A DNA stretch of 25,831 bases from Candidatus Curtissbacteria bacterium. Lineage in GTDB: Bacteria; Patescibacteriota; Microgenomatia; Curtissbacterales; GWA2-41-24. This document shows positions 7,300-14,383 of the stretch, piece after piece. Position numbers and translations under genes: made by a program. Position 1 is the first letter of the stretch. Each line of letters opens with the position of its first letter. Location of the stretch: the NCBI GenBank assembly GCA_030688205.1, contig JAUYIQ010000024.1:1-25831 (forward strand). The letters are read 5' to 3'. Below the pieces are notes generated by a model that was given only the letters and a program-made list of their open reading frames with translations, had not been told where the DNA came from and did not search any database.

Positions 7300-8648
7300 T
7301 CAAAGGTAAAAGGATCGCTGTTTTCGGATTTGCCAAAGAAGGGTTATCAGCAGCCAACTACCTAGGTGCAGAAAATTTTATCTCTATTATTGATGAAAAA
7401 ACAAAAGACGAGTTAGACAAAAGCATTTTTCGTAAGTTAAAAAATAAAGCTGATTTCTATCTTGGTCGACAATTGCCTAAAAATTTAGAAGTTGATATTG
7501 TGATTCGATCTCCAGGAGTCAGGCCAGATAATTTGCAAATTCAGCAGCTTATCAAAAACGGAGCAACTCTTACGTCTGCAACTAAAATATTTTTTGACCA
7601 GTGTCCGGCAACAATAATTGGCGTTACAGGTACAAAGGGTAAAGGAACAACGTCCACTTTAATTTACGAGATGTTAAAGACACGATCGGATAATGTATTT
7701 CTTGCTGGAAATATTGGAACACCGGCTCTGGATATACTTGGGCAAGTCAATCAAAAAAGCATAGTTGTTTTAGAACTTTCGAGTTTCCAGCTTTTCGATC
7801 TTCACAAAAGTCCGCACATAGCAGTTGTTCTTATGATTACCCAAGAACACCTTGATTGGCACACAGACGTAAACGAATACGTTAGTGCCAAAGAATCTAT
7901 TGTTGCAAATCAAAGTTCAAGTGACTTTGCAATAATCAATCAGGATTTCGAAAGTTCAAAGTCATATGCCAACAAAACTCCAGCCCATGTTTATTTCACC
8001 TCCACCAAAGGGGAATCAAACGGAGTATATGTTTCAGGCGGTTTTATCAAATCCAAAATCGCAGGCTCGGAAAAAATTTGCGAAATTTCTGAAATATTAC
8101 TGCCTGGTACACATAATCTTCAAAACATTTGCGCGTCGGCTGCTACGGCTAAAATTTTAAAAGTAGATAATAAAAACATAGCTAAAATTCTGAAAACGTT
8201 TAAAGGTTTAATTCACAGGCTTCAACTGGTAAGAGAGATAGCTGGAGTAAAATACTACAACGACTCATATGCTACAACACCGGAAACCACAATTGCTGCA
8301 ATTGAAGCATTCACTTCTCCCAAAATTTTAATATTCGGGGGATCATCTAAAAATTCCAATTTCACAGAGCTTGGAAAGAAAATTTCATCTGACAAAACCA
8401 TAAAATCTATAGTTTTGATCGGTGTTGAGTCTGCAAGAATTGAAGAGGCAATAGACAAAGCCGGCGGATTCGGGGGTAGAATTAAAAGAGAAGCAATAAA
8501 TATGCAAGATATTGTAGCTCTTGCCAAATCAGAAGCGGCAGGTGGAGATGTTGTTTTGTTTTCTCCGGCGTGCGCGTCATTTGATATGTTCAAAAATTAT
8601 CAGGATAGGGGAGAACAATTTATTAAATACGTTAAGTTGCAAAAATAA
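7296..8648 (+). CDS. murD: UDP-N-acetylmuramoyl-L-alanine--D-glutamate ligase (MurD)
   Basis: Adds D-Glu to UDP-MurNAc-L-Ala in the cytoplasm. 450 residues, full length for the family. An N-terminal Rossmann domain (VFGFAKEGLSAANYL) is followed by the P-loop GVTGTKGKGTTST near residue 109, the central ELSSFQLFD..HLDWH motif, the NDSYATTPE motif and the C-terminal SPACASFDMF..RGEQF, all typical of MurD. The start overlaps the stop of murI by 4 nt (ATGA), so the D-Glu supplier and the D-Glu user are translationally coupled. It is followed 2 nt later by ftsW. Confidence 0.95.
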   Translation: MIKGKRIAVFGFAKEGLSAANYLGAENFISIIDEKTKDELDKSIFRKLKNKADFYLGRQLPKNLEVDIVIRSPGVRPDNLQIQQLIKNGATLTSATKIFFDQCPATIIGVTGTKGKGTTSTLIYEMLKTRSDNVFLAGNIGTPALDILGQVNQKSIVVLELSSFQLFDLHKSPHIAVVLMITQEHLDWHTDVNEYVSAKESIVANQSSSDFAIINQDFESSKSYANKTPAHVYFTSTKGESNGVYVSGGFIKSKIAGSEKICEISEILLPGTHNLQNICASAATAKILKVDNKNIAKILKTFKGLIHRLQLVREIAGVKYYNDSYATTPETTIAAIEAFTSPKILIFGGSSKNSNFTELGKKISSDKTIKSIVLIGVESARIEEAIDKAGGFGGRIKREAINMQDIVALAKSEAAGGDVVLFSPACASFDMFKNYQDRGEQFIKYVKLQK

Positions 8649-8650
8649 TA

Positions 8651-9760
8651 ATGCGTGCCGTTCACCTACATTCTCAAAAACCTCTGTTGGACGTTTCACT
8701 GATATTAACAACAATCACACTTGTAGTTTTTGGACTAATAATGATTTACGATGCATCAATAGTTGCTGCATTCCGCGACTTTGGAGATAAACTTTATTAC
8801 TTCAAAAACCAGCTCATATGGGCAAGCGTTGGAACTATTACCCTTATTTGTGTAAGCCTCATTGACTATCACAAATTTATAAAATATTCACCTGTCATCT
8901 TTGGAGTATCTTTACTGTTTCTCATTCTTGTTTTAATTCCTCACATAGGGACAAAAGCGTACGGAGCTCACAGGTGGATTAATGTCGGGAGTCTTACTTT
9001 TCAACCATCGGAATTCGCAAAACTCGCCCTTATTTTTTTCCAGACAGCGATTCTTGCAAAATTCCAAAATTACAGAATGCGTCTTGTTGACGTACTTCAG
9101 GTAATTTTTCTTCCCACAATAATAATGACAGCTCTGGTGCTGTTGGAACCCGATTTAGGAACAGCACTAATTTTTATAGGAATAACTATTGTTACTTATT
9201 TTATTGGCAAAGGACCGATAATACATTTTGCTTTAGCCATTCCGGTATTTGTCCTGACTGCAGCGCTGGCAATAGCATCCAAGCCGTATCGCATAGAGCG
9301 TCTGAAAGCATTTTTAGATCCGGCCTATGATCCGCAAGGGTCTTCATACCAAATTAACCAAATCTTAATTTCTTTAAAAAATGGCGGACTTTTGGGGGTA
9401 GGAGTAGGAGCATCCCGCGGCAAATTCGATTTTATTCCCGAAGTTCACAGCGACGCAATTTTTTCTGTGGTTGCAGAAGAGATGGGATTTGTTGGAGCAG
9501 TTTTTCTAATTGGCCTCTTCATTTTCCTAACTCACAAGGTTATTAATATCGCAAAAGGCGCAAAAGACATTGAAGGCAAAGTTTTATCGGCTGGGATTCT
9601 GGCACTTATTTGCGTTCAGGCTCTTTTAAATATTGCGTCTAACGTAGCTCTTGTTCCCCTGACTGGAATTCCTCTGCCATTTATTTCATATGGCGGCTCT
9701 TCCCTTGTTGTCACTATGATAGCCATTGGAATATTGATAAACATCAAGAGGCAATCGTGA
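8651..9760 (+). CDS. ftsW: SEDS-family septal peptidoglycan polymerase (FtsW)
   Basis: Polytopic membrane glycosyltransferase that polymerises lipid II at the division site with a class B PBP. 369 residues and about ten transmembrane segments. SEDS signatures: RWINVGSLTFQPSEFAKL, EPDLGTALI, FLDPAYDPQGSSYQ, PEVHSDAIFSVVAEE (with the catalytic-type Asp) and the C-terminal GIPLPFISYGGSS. Position between murD and murG is the classical dcw location, which supports FtsW over RodA; the other SEDS gene (18627) lies outside the cluster. No partner ftsI is in the window. The stop TGA overlaps the murG start GTG (GTGA). Confidence 0.92.
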   Translation: MRAVHLHSQKPLLDVSLILTTITLVVFGLIMIYDASIVAAFRDFGDKLYYFKNQLIWASVGTITLICVSLIDYHKFIKYSPVIFGVSLLFLILVLIPHIGTKAYGAHRWINVGSLTFQPSEFAKLALIFFQTAILAKFQNYRMRLVDVLQVIFLPTIIMTALVLLEPDLGTALIFIGITIVTYFIGKGPIIHFALAIPVFVLTAALAIASKPYRIERLKAFLDPAYDPQGSSYQINQILISLKNGGLLGVGVGASRGKFDFIPEVHSDAIFSVVAEEMGFVGAVFLIGLFIFLTHKVINIAKGAKDIEGKVLSAGILALICVQALLNIASNVALVPLTGIPLPFISYGGSSLVVTMIAIGILINIKRQS

Positions 9761-10872
9761 AGAAGTTAGTTTTGTGTGGAGGACACCTTTCACCGGCTCT
9801 TGCAGTAATTGAAGCTTTAGGGAAAAAAGCAGACATCAAAATCTTTTTTTTCGGTAGACGTCATGCGACAGAAGGGCACAATAACTTATCTGCAGAATAT
9901 AACGAAATTACAGCAACTAATGCCACTTTTGTAAATATAATTACAGGAAGACTTCAAAGAAAATTCTCAACTCATACAATTTGGTCGCTTTTAAAAATTC
10001 CAATCGGATTTGTCGAAAGTTTTTACTATCTTTTAAAAATAAGGCCGGATATGGTCGTTTCTTTTGGAAGTTATCAATCGATCCCGACTGTTGTTTGTGC
10101 TTGGCTTCTTGGTATCAAATCAATTGCCCATGAGCAGGCAATAATACCCGGACTGGCAACAAAAATAAACGCACGATTCACTCAAAAAATATTCCTTACG
10201 TGGGCAGAATCTGCAAAATATTTCAATGGTTCCAAAATCGAAGTTGTAGGAAATCTTACAAGAGGCGCGGTTTTTTCAAAAACACCCAGAGATGAAAAAA
10301 TTAAAATTTTCTTGAGCGCAGACGCTAAAAAAATTTTTGTAACAGGAGGCAATCAGGGATCTCATTTTATAAACAAGATTATTTTTGATATTCTGCCAAA
10401 ACTTTCTGAATTCAAAATTATTCATCAGGTCGGTACCACAAATTATGGTGGAGACCTGGACCACGCTAAAAAAATAGAACAGACAAACTATCTGCCTATC
10501 GGATTCATCGCTTCAGAAAACATCGGTGCAATTTTTAACAAGGCAGATTTAGTAATCGGACGTTCTGGTGCAAACACCGTGTGGGAACTTGCAACTTTGG
10601 CAAAAATATCTATCCTTATCCCTCTTCCTCACGCGGCAGCGGGGGAGCAGTTGCAAAATGCACAGTTACTTGAGCACGCAGGTTCGGCAGTTGTTATATT
10701 GCAAAAAAATGCAACAGGCGACAAACTACGAAACTCGATAGACGAAATTTATAAAAATCAAAAAAAGTATCAAAAAAACGCAAATGATTTTTCAAAAAAA
10801 CTGCCAAGAGACGGAGTTGAGAAAATCAAAAAGTACATAATTGACGATTTTTATGTCCGCAAAGATAATTAA
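9757..10872 (+). CDS. murG: Undecaprenyl-PP-MurNAc-pentapeptide GlcNAc transferase (MurG)
   Basis: Peripheral membrane GT-B enzyme (GT28) that adds GlcNAc to lipid I to make lipid II, the substrate of FtsW. 371 residues. Motifs: HEQAIIPGLATK (family HEQN..PG..N), VTGGNQGSHFIN, and donor-binding GRSGANTVWELA followed by IPLPHAAAGEQLQNA. The N-terminal glycine loop, normally GGTGGH, is reduced to LCGGHLSPA, about three residues shorter. The start codon is GTG at 9757, overlapping the ftsW stop, with AGAGG at 9746-9750, one of the few recognisable Shine-Dalgarno sequences in the cluster. Its 3' end overlaps the next gene by 20 nt. Confidence 0.93.
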   Translation: MKKLVLCGGHLSPALAVIEALGKKADIKIFFFGRRHATEGHNNLSAEYNEITATNATFVNIITGRLQRKFSTHTIWSLLKIPIGFVESFYYLLKIRPDMVVSFGSYQSIPTVVCAWLLGIKSIAHEQAIIPGLATKINARFTQKIFLTWAESAKYFNGSKIEVVGNLTRGAVFSKTPRDEKIKIFLSADAKKIFVTGGNQGSHFINKIIFDILPKLSEFKIIHQVGTTNYGGDLDHAKKIEQTNYLPIGFIASENIGAIFNKADLVIGRSGANTVWELATLAKISILIPLPHAAAGEQLQNAQLLEHAGSAVVILQKNATGDKLRNSIDEIYKNQKKYQKNANDFSKKLPRDGVEKIKKYIIDDFYVRKDN

Positions 10873-11383
10873 ACTAATAGTTACAACTCTTGCCATAATG
10901 ACTGTCGCAATTTACCTATCAGCAGTCCCGCAAGTACAAAAAATAATATCTCCCGAGGATAAAATAACCGAGCAAGAAAAACCTGTAACTCCTTCGGCGC
11001 AAATTGCAGACAGCGAATTTCAAATAACCCAAAGCGGGTTTATATTAAAAGGTCAGAACACAACTTTGCCCAAACTTTATCTTCCGGGAGATATAAAAGT
11101 CCAGGAAGGCCAACTTGTTGAAGATAAAAACATAGTTTTTGCAGCAAACCTTGCCGCACTTACATCAAAAACAGACTTCCATCCGGCATCAATTAGGCTT
11201 CTTGCCAAAAATGAAGTTGCATTATACGAAACAGACCAAACTGTAGCTATTTTTTCATCCGAAAAATCGCCGGATGTTCAGGTTGACTCTTTACAGCAAG
11301 TTCTGGCTGCAGCTAAAATAGAAGGCACAAAACTCGCTAAAATTGACCTGCGTTATAATAAGCCAACTATTACTTTCAAATAA
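10853..11383 (+). CDS. ftsQ: Short FtsQ/DivIB-like cell division protein
   Basis: 176 residues: a short cytoplasmic N-terminus, one transmembrane helix (about residues 5-24), then an extracytoplasmic part. FtsQ/DivIB proteins scaffold the divisome through FtsL/FtsB. The C-terminal half fits the FtsQ beta-domain: a stretch of alternating hydrophobic residues, a QQVLAAAKI helix like the family's 'L..il' segment, and a final KIDLRYNKPTITF resembling the FtsQ IDLR..KP ending. The protein is much shorter than the usual 250 or more residues, and a complete POTRA domain is not recognisable. The location just upstream of ftsA is the standard ftsQ position. The ATG at 10853 was chosen over a TTG at 10841; both overlap murG. 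Identity rests on position and the C-terminal pattern. Confidence 0.65.
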   Translation: MSAKIIKLIVTTLAIMTVAIYLSAVPQVQKIISPEDKITEQEKPVTPSAQIADSEFQITQSGFILKGQNTTLPKLYLPGDIKVQEGQLVEDKNIVFAANLAALTSKTDFHPASIRLLAKNEVALYETDQTVAIFSSEKSPDVQVDSLQQVLAAAKIEGTKLAKIDLRYNKPTITFK

Positions 11384-11414
11384 AAAGTTTATGAGTTATT
11401 CTTTTAAAGAAATT

Positions 11415-11444
11415 GGGGTCCCCGTTTTGTATTACAAAATGGGG
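11415..11444 (+). promoter_or_regulatory. GC-capped inverted repeat just upstream of ftsA
   Basis: CCCCGTTTTGTA (11420-11431), one T, then TACAAAATGGGG (11433-11444): 12-nt arms with a single G-T wobble, ending 8 nt before the ftsA ATG. An overlapping alternative pair, GGGG (11415-11418) with CCCC (11420-11423), uses the same C-tract, so two exclusive pairings are possible. No U-run follows, so it is not an intrinsic terminator. It could be a protein operator or an RNA element controlling ftsA translation. Confidence 0.6.
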
Positions 11445-11452
11445 TAATCTAT

Positions 11453-12727
11453 ATGCAGAAAGATACAGTAGTTGTCGGTATAGATATTGGCTCTACAAAA
11501 ATTACTACAATAATTTCAACGGTAAACGAAGACTCCTTAAACATAATTGGGGTATCTTCAACAGAGAGTCGTGGTCTTCGAAAAGGGCAAGTTGTCGACA
11601 TCGAAGAAGCGGTACAAAGTATTACCCAATCCCTTGAAGCCGCAGAAAGAATGGCAGGTTATTCGGTTGGAACTGCTTTTGTCTCCGTTAACGGAGTTCA
11701 TATCGAATCCCAAAACAGTAAAGGCGTTGTAGCTGTAAGTAATCCTTCGGGAGAAATAACGGAAGAAGATGTTATAAGAGTTGTAGAAGCAGCAAGGGCA
11801 ATTTCTCTACCGTCTACGAAAGAAATACTCCATGTAATCCCCCGCTATTTTATTGTGGATTCTCAAAGCGGTATTAAAGATCCTGTCGGAATGAATGGGG
11901 TAAGACTGGAAGTTGAAACTCATGTGGTAACAGGAGCCGCGACTGCTCTTAGAAATATAGCAAAGTGTATAAGCCAAGTTGGTGTAGATGTAGAAGGTAT
12001 GGTATTTGCAGGGCTGGCATCATCTTATTCATCATTAACAGACACTGAACGGGAACTTGGAGTAATTCTAGTTGATTTTGGCGGCGGAACAACAAACATC
12101 TGTGCATTTACGGAAGGTGCGCCTGTTTACTGCTCCGTTCTCCCTGTTGGTGCAAGAAATGTCACTAACGATTTGGCAATAGGGCTTCGGATTTCTCTTG
12201 AATCTGCAGAAAAAATTAAACTTCTTCTTTCCAAACCCCCAAAACTTGCAGTTGAACCGGACGAAAAAGGCGAACCAAAAGAAAAAAAAGAATCAGATTC
12301 TCTTGATCTTACAAACTTAAACATCGAAGAAGATTTGCGTCTGGTTTCTAAAAAAACTCTTGTTGATGGCATCATGAAACCAAGACTGCGTGAGATTTTA
12401 AATATGATTAAAATTGAAATTCAAAAATCCGGCCTTTCAGGAATGACGCCATCCGGAGTTGTTCTTACGGGTGGGGGAGCAGAAACAAATGGTTTAGCAG
12501 AACTGGCTAAACAGGAACTCGGGATGCCGGTAAGAATTGCTCTTCCGACAAACATTACAGGTCTTACAGATGAGGTTAACTCTCCTTCTTTTGCGTCCAG
12601 TGTTGGGCTTGCCGTTTATGGAAGTCAATATAAGCAGGAAGATGTCCGTTTGCCGCTTGTTGGCAGAATTGAAATTAAAGGAGCAGTCATCAAAGGAATC
12701 GGCTGGCTCAAAAATCTACTGCCGTAA
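11453..12727 (+). CDS. ftsA: Cell division protein FtsA
   Basis: Actin-like ATPase that tethers FtsZ filaments to the membrane. 424 residues. Phosphate-binding VGIDIGSTKITT is at the N-terminus, VDFGGGTTNICAF near residue 205 and the adenosine motif VLTGGGAETNGL near residue 340. A charged low-complexity insert rich in Glu, Lys and Pro (about residues 260-293) interrupts the ATPase core. The C-terminus GIGWLKNLLP is a plausible amphipathic membrane-targeting helix. Start ATG at 11453 follows a hairpin, with no clear Shine-Dalgarno. ftsZ follows 73 nt later. Confidence 0.95.
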   Translation: MQKDTVVVGIDIGSTKITTIISTVNEDSLNIIGVSSTESRGLRKGQVVDIEEAVQSITQSLEAAERMAGYSVGTAFVSVNGVHIESQNSKGVVAVSNPSGEITEEDVIRVVEAARAISLPSTKEILHVIPRYFIVDSQSGIKDPVGMNGVRLEVETHVVTGAATALRNIAKCISQVGVDVEGMVFAGLASSYSSLTDTERELGVILVDFGGGTTNICAFTEGAPVYCSVLPVGARNVTNDLAIGLRISLESAEKIKLLLSKPPKLAVEPDEKGEPKEKKESDSLDLTNLNIEEDLRLVSKKTLVDGIMKPRLREILNMIKIEIQKSGLSGMTPSGVVLTGGGAETNGLAELAKQELGMPVRIALPTNITGLTDEVNSPSFASSVGLAVYGSQYKQEDVRLPLVGRIEIKGAVIKGIGWLKNLLP

Positions 12728-12744
12728 CACTCTCCTAGAAGCTC

Positions 12745-12773
12745 TTGCAAAGCCTCCCTGCATATGTTAAATT
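12745..12773 (+). promoter_or_regulatory. Possible promoter for ftsZ
   Basis: TTGCAA (12745-12750), a 17-nt spacer and TAAATT (12768-12773) preceded by TGT (extended -10). The leader to the ftsZ ATG would be about 20 nt with no Shine-Dalgarno. The -10 matches only 4 of 6 positions, so this is tentative. Confidence 0.45.
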
Positions 12774-12800
12774 GGTGCGCGATTAACTCCACAACCGCTT

Positions 12801-13892
12801 ATGCTTATTAAACCCGACGTCAATAGATTCGCTAAAATAAAAGTTCTAGGAATCGGTGGTGGTGGGTGCAATGCTTTAAACTCCATGATAACTACTGCTC
12901 AAATCCAGGGTGTCGATTTTGTTGCAGTCAACACTGACCAACAGCACTTGCTTGCGAACCAGGCACAAAGCAAAGTCCAAATAGGAGATGGGCTGACAAA
13001 AGGGCTGGGAGCCGGTGCAGACCCGGAAATTGGTGAAAAAGCAGCCCAAGAATCTTTAGAAAAAATCAAAGAAGTTATAACTGGAGCTGACATGGTTTTT
13101 ATCACCTACGGTGCTGGAGGTGGAACAGGAACCGGAGCAGGACCTATTATAGCGGAGCTTGCCAAAAAACTGGGAATCCTAACAGTTGCCGTAGTCACTA
13201 AGCCTTTTGGCTTTGAAGGCACCCGCAGAATGGTAGTTGCCGAAGAGGGAATTCTTAGTCTCAAAGATAAGGTAGATACCTTAATTGTCATCCCCAACCA
13301 AAAGCTTTTGGAAGTTGTAGATAAAATCGTTTCTCTTCTTGAAGCATTTAAACTTGCAGATTCTGTATTAACTCAAGGAGTTCACGGCATTGCCGACATC
13401 ATTGTTATGCCAGGTCTGATAAACGTAGATTTTGCCGACGTAAGAGCAGTAATGACAGATGCAGGATCTACCCTAATGGGTGTCGGAGTAGCTTCCGGGG
13501 AAAACAGGGCAACAACAGCGGCCCGTGCAGCAATTGCTTCCCCACTTCTGGATGCTTCAATCGATGGCGCAAGAGGGGTTCTTTTCAACATAACCGGTGG
13601 TACAGACATGACTATGAACGAGGTTGACGAAGCAGCTAAAGTTATAACTTCAGAAGCAGATCCGGACGCGCAGATTATTTTCGGAGCAGCTATTGACGAA
13701 AAGCTTGTGGATCAGATAAAAGTTACAGTGGTTGCAACAGGCTTTGATGAAACCAGAAGAAAATTTATACAAGTTAAACCATCGGAGGATGGCCAGATTA
13801 CTGAAGGCCCAACCCCAGATGGAGAAGCCCCCGAACAACAAATAGAGGAAGACGAAATCGACTTTCCCACATTCCTCAGACAAATTCGCTGA
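12801..13892 (+). CDS. ftsZ: Cell division protein FtsZ
   Basis: Tubulin-like GTPase that forms the cytokinetic ring. 363 residues. GTP-binding landmarks: VLGIGGGGCNAL near the N-terminus, the tubulin signature GAGGGTGTGAG near residues 103-113, PFGFEGTRR, and the T7-loop region NVDFADVRAVMTDAG with catalytic acidic residues. The tail is a short acidic linker (EQQIEEDE) followed by FPTFLRQIR, which fits the conserved C-terminal peptide that binds FtsA. It closes the dcw cluster; a separate promoter and Shine-Dalgarno follow for the next gene. Confidence 0.97.
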   Translation: MLIKPDVNRFAKIKVLGIGGGGCNALNSMITTAQIQGVDFVAVNTDQQHLLANQAQSKVQIGDGLTKGLGAGADPEIGEKAAQESLEKIKEVITGADMVFITYGAGGGTGTGAGPIIAELAKKLGILTVAVVTKPFGFEGTRRMVVAEEGILSLKDKVDTLIVIPNQKLLEVVDKIVSLLEAFKLADSVLTQGVHGIADIIVMPGLINVDFADVRAVMTDAGSTLMGVGVASGENRATTAARAAIASPLLDASIDGARGVLFNITGGTDMTMNEVDEAAKVITSEADPDAQIIFGAAIDEKLVDQIKVTVVATGFDETRRKFIQVKPSEDGQITEGPTPDGEAPEQQIEEDEIDFPTFLRQIR

Positions 13893-13917
13893 TATAATTT
13901 GATCCTTTTTATCCTAA

Positions 13918-13976
13918 TTGTAAGCAAAATCCTTTTTTTATATAATTAAAGGTTTAGAAAAAACTAGAAAGGAGGG
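13918..13976 (+). promoter_or_regulatory. Promoter and strong Shine-Dalgarno for the VOC gene
   Basis: TTGTAA (13918-13923), a 17-nt spacer and a perfect TATAAT (13941-13946). Then AAAGGAGGG (13968-13976) sits 6 nt before the ATG at 13983. This is the only full anti-SD match near a start in the window, and contrasts with the leaderless-type promoters elsewhere. Confidence 0.8.
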
Positions 13977-13982
13977 AAAACT

Positions 13983-14363
13983 ATGATAAAAGCATTAGAA
14001 GCAGTTGTTATTGGAAGCGAAGACGCGGGGAAACTTGCCGAGTTTTACAGAGAAACTGTCGGTCTTAAGCAATCAATGGAGATGGAAATGGGCGAAGAAG
14101 GCGAAAAAGGCTACGATTTCGAACTAGAAGGAGCAAACCTTTACATTCTTGATCATTCAAAAGTCAAAGGTAAAAGTAAAGATCCTTCAAGAGCCATGTT
14201 TAATCTGGAAGTGGATGATATAGAAAAAGAAGCAGCAAGGCTCAAGGATGCAGGGGTTAAAGCCGTACAGGATATTTATCATGTCGAAGGTTACGGTCTG
14301 ATCTCGACTTTTGAAGATCCGGACGGCAATTACTTCCAGTTTGTACAAGTTAAGGCAAGCTAG
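13983..14363 (+). CDS. VOC (glyoxalase/bleomycin-resistance fold) family protein
   Basis: 126 residues with the vicinal-oxygen-chelate repeat pattern: an N-terminal KLAEFYRETVGL (family FY...LG) and a C-terminal ISTFEDPDGNYFQFVQ (family DPDGN..E). Many members are metal enzymes, such as glyoxalase I and dioxygenases, or binding proteins. Here the usual C-terminal metal ligand Glu is Gln or Val (FQFVQ), and no His begins the first strand, so metal-dependent catalysis is doubtful. The substrate cannot be predicted. It has its own promoter and the strongest Shine-Dalgarno in the window, suggesting high expression. It is followed by an MFS gene with a separate promoter. Confidence 0.85.
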   Translation: MIKALEAVVIGSEDAGKLAEFYRETVGLKQSMEMEMGEEGEKGYDFELEGANLYILDHSKVKGKSKDPSRAMFNLEVDDIEKEAARLKDAGVKAVQDIYHVEGYGLISTFEDPDGNYFQFVQVKAS

Positions 14364-14368
14364 GGATC

Positions 14369-14377
14369 TGCTACAAT
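14369..14377 (+). promoter_or_regulatory. Extended -10 promoter for the MFS gene (leaderless)
   Basis: TGCTACAAT: TG, one base, then TACAAT (14372-14377), ending 6 nt before the ATG at 14384. A weak -35 candidate, TTAAGG (14350-14355), lies 16 nt upstream inside the VOC gene. Transcription is predicted to begin at or within 1-2 nt of the start codon. Confidence 0.65.
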
Positions 14378-14383
14378 TTAATA

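Noticed and set aside
8461..8474. GC-rich CCGGCGGA stretch in murD as another copy of the ileS palindrome
   Set aside because: Only one arm-like stretch is present; the encoded Gly-rich turn also occurs at the equivalent place in murF, so it is ordinary Mur-ligase sequence.
11415..11444. Inverted repeat upstream of ftsA as an intrinsic terminator
   Set aside because: No T-run follows the second arm; ftsA starts 8 nt later, so a regulatory element is more plausible.
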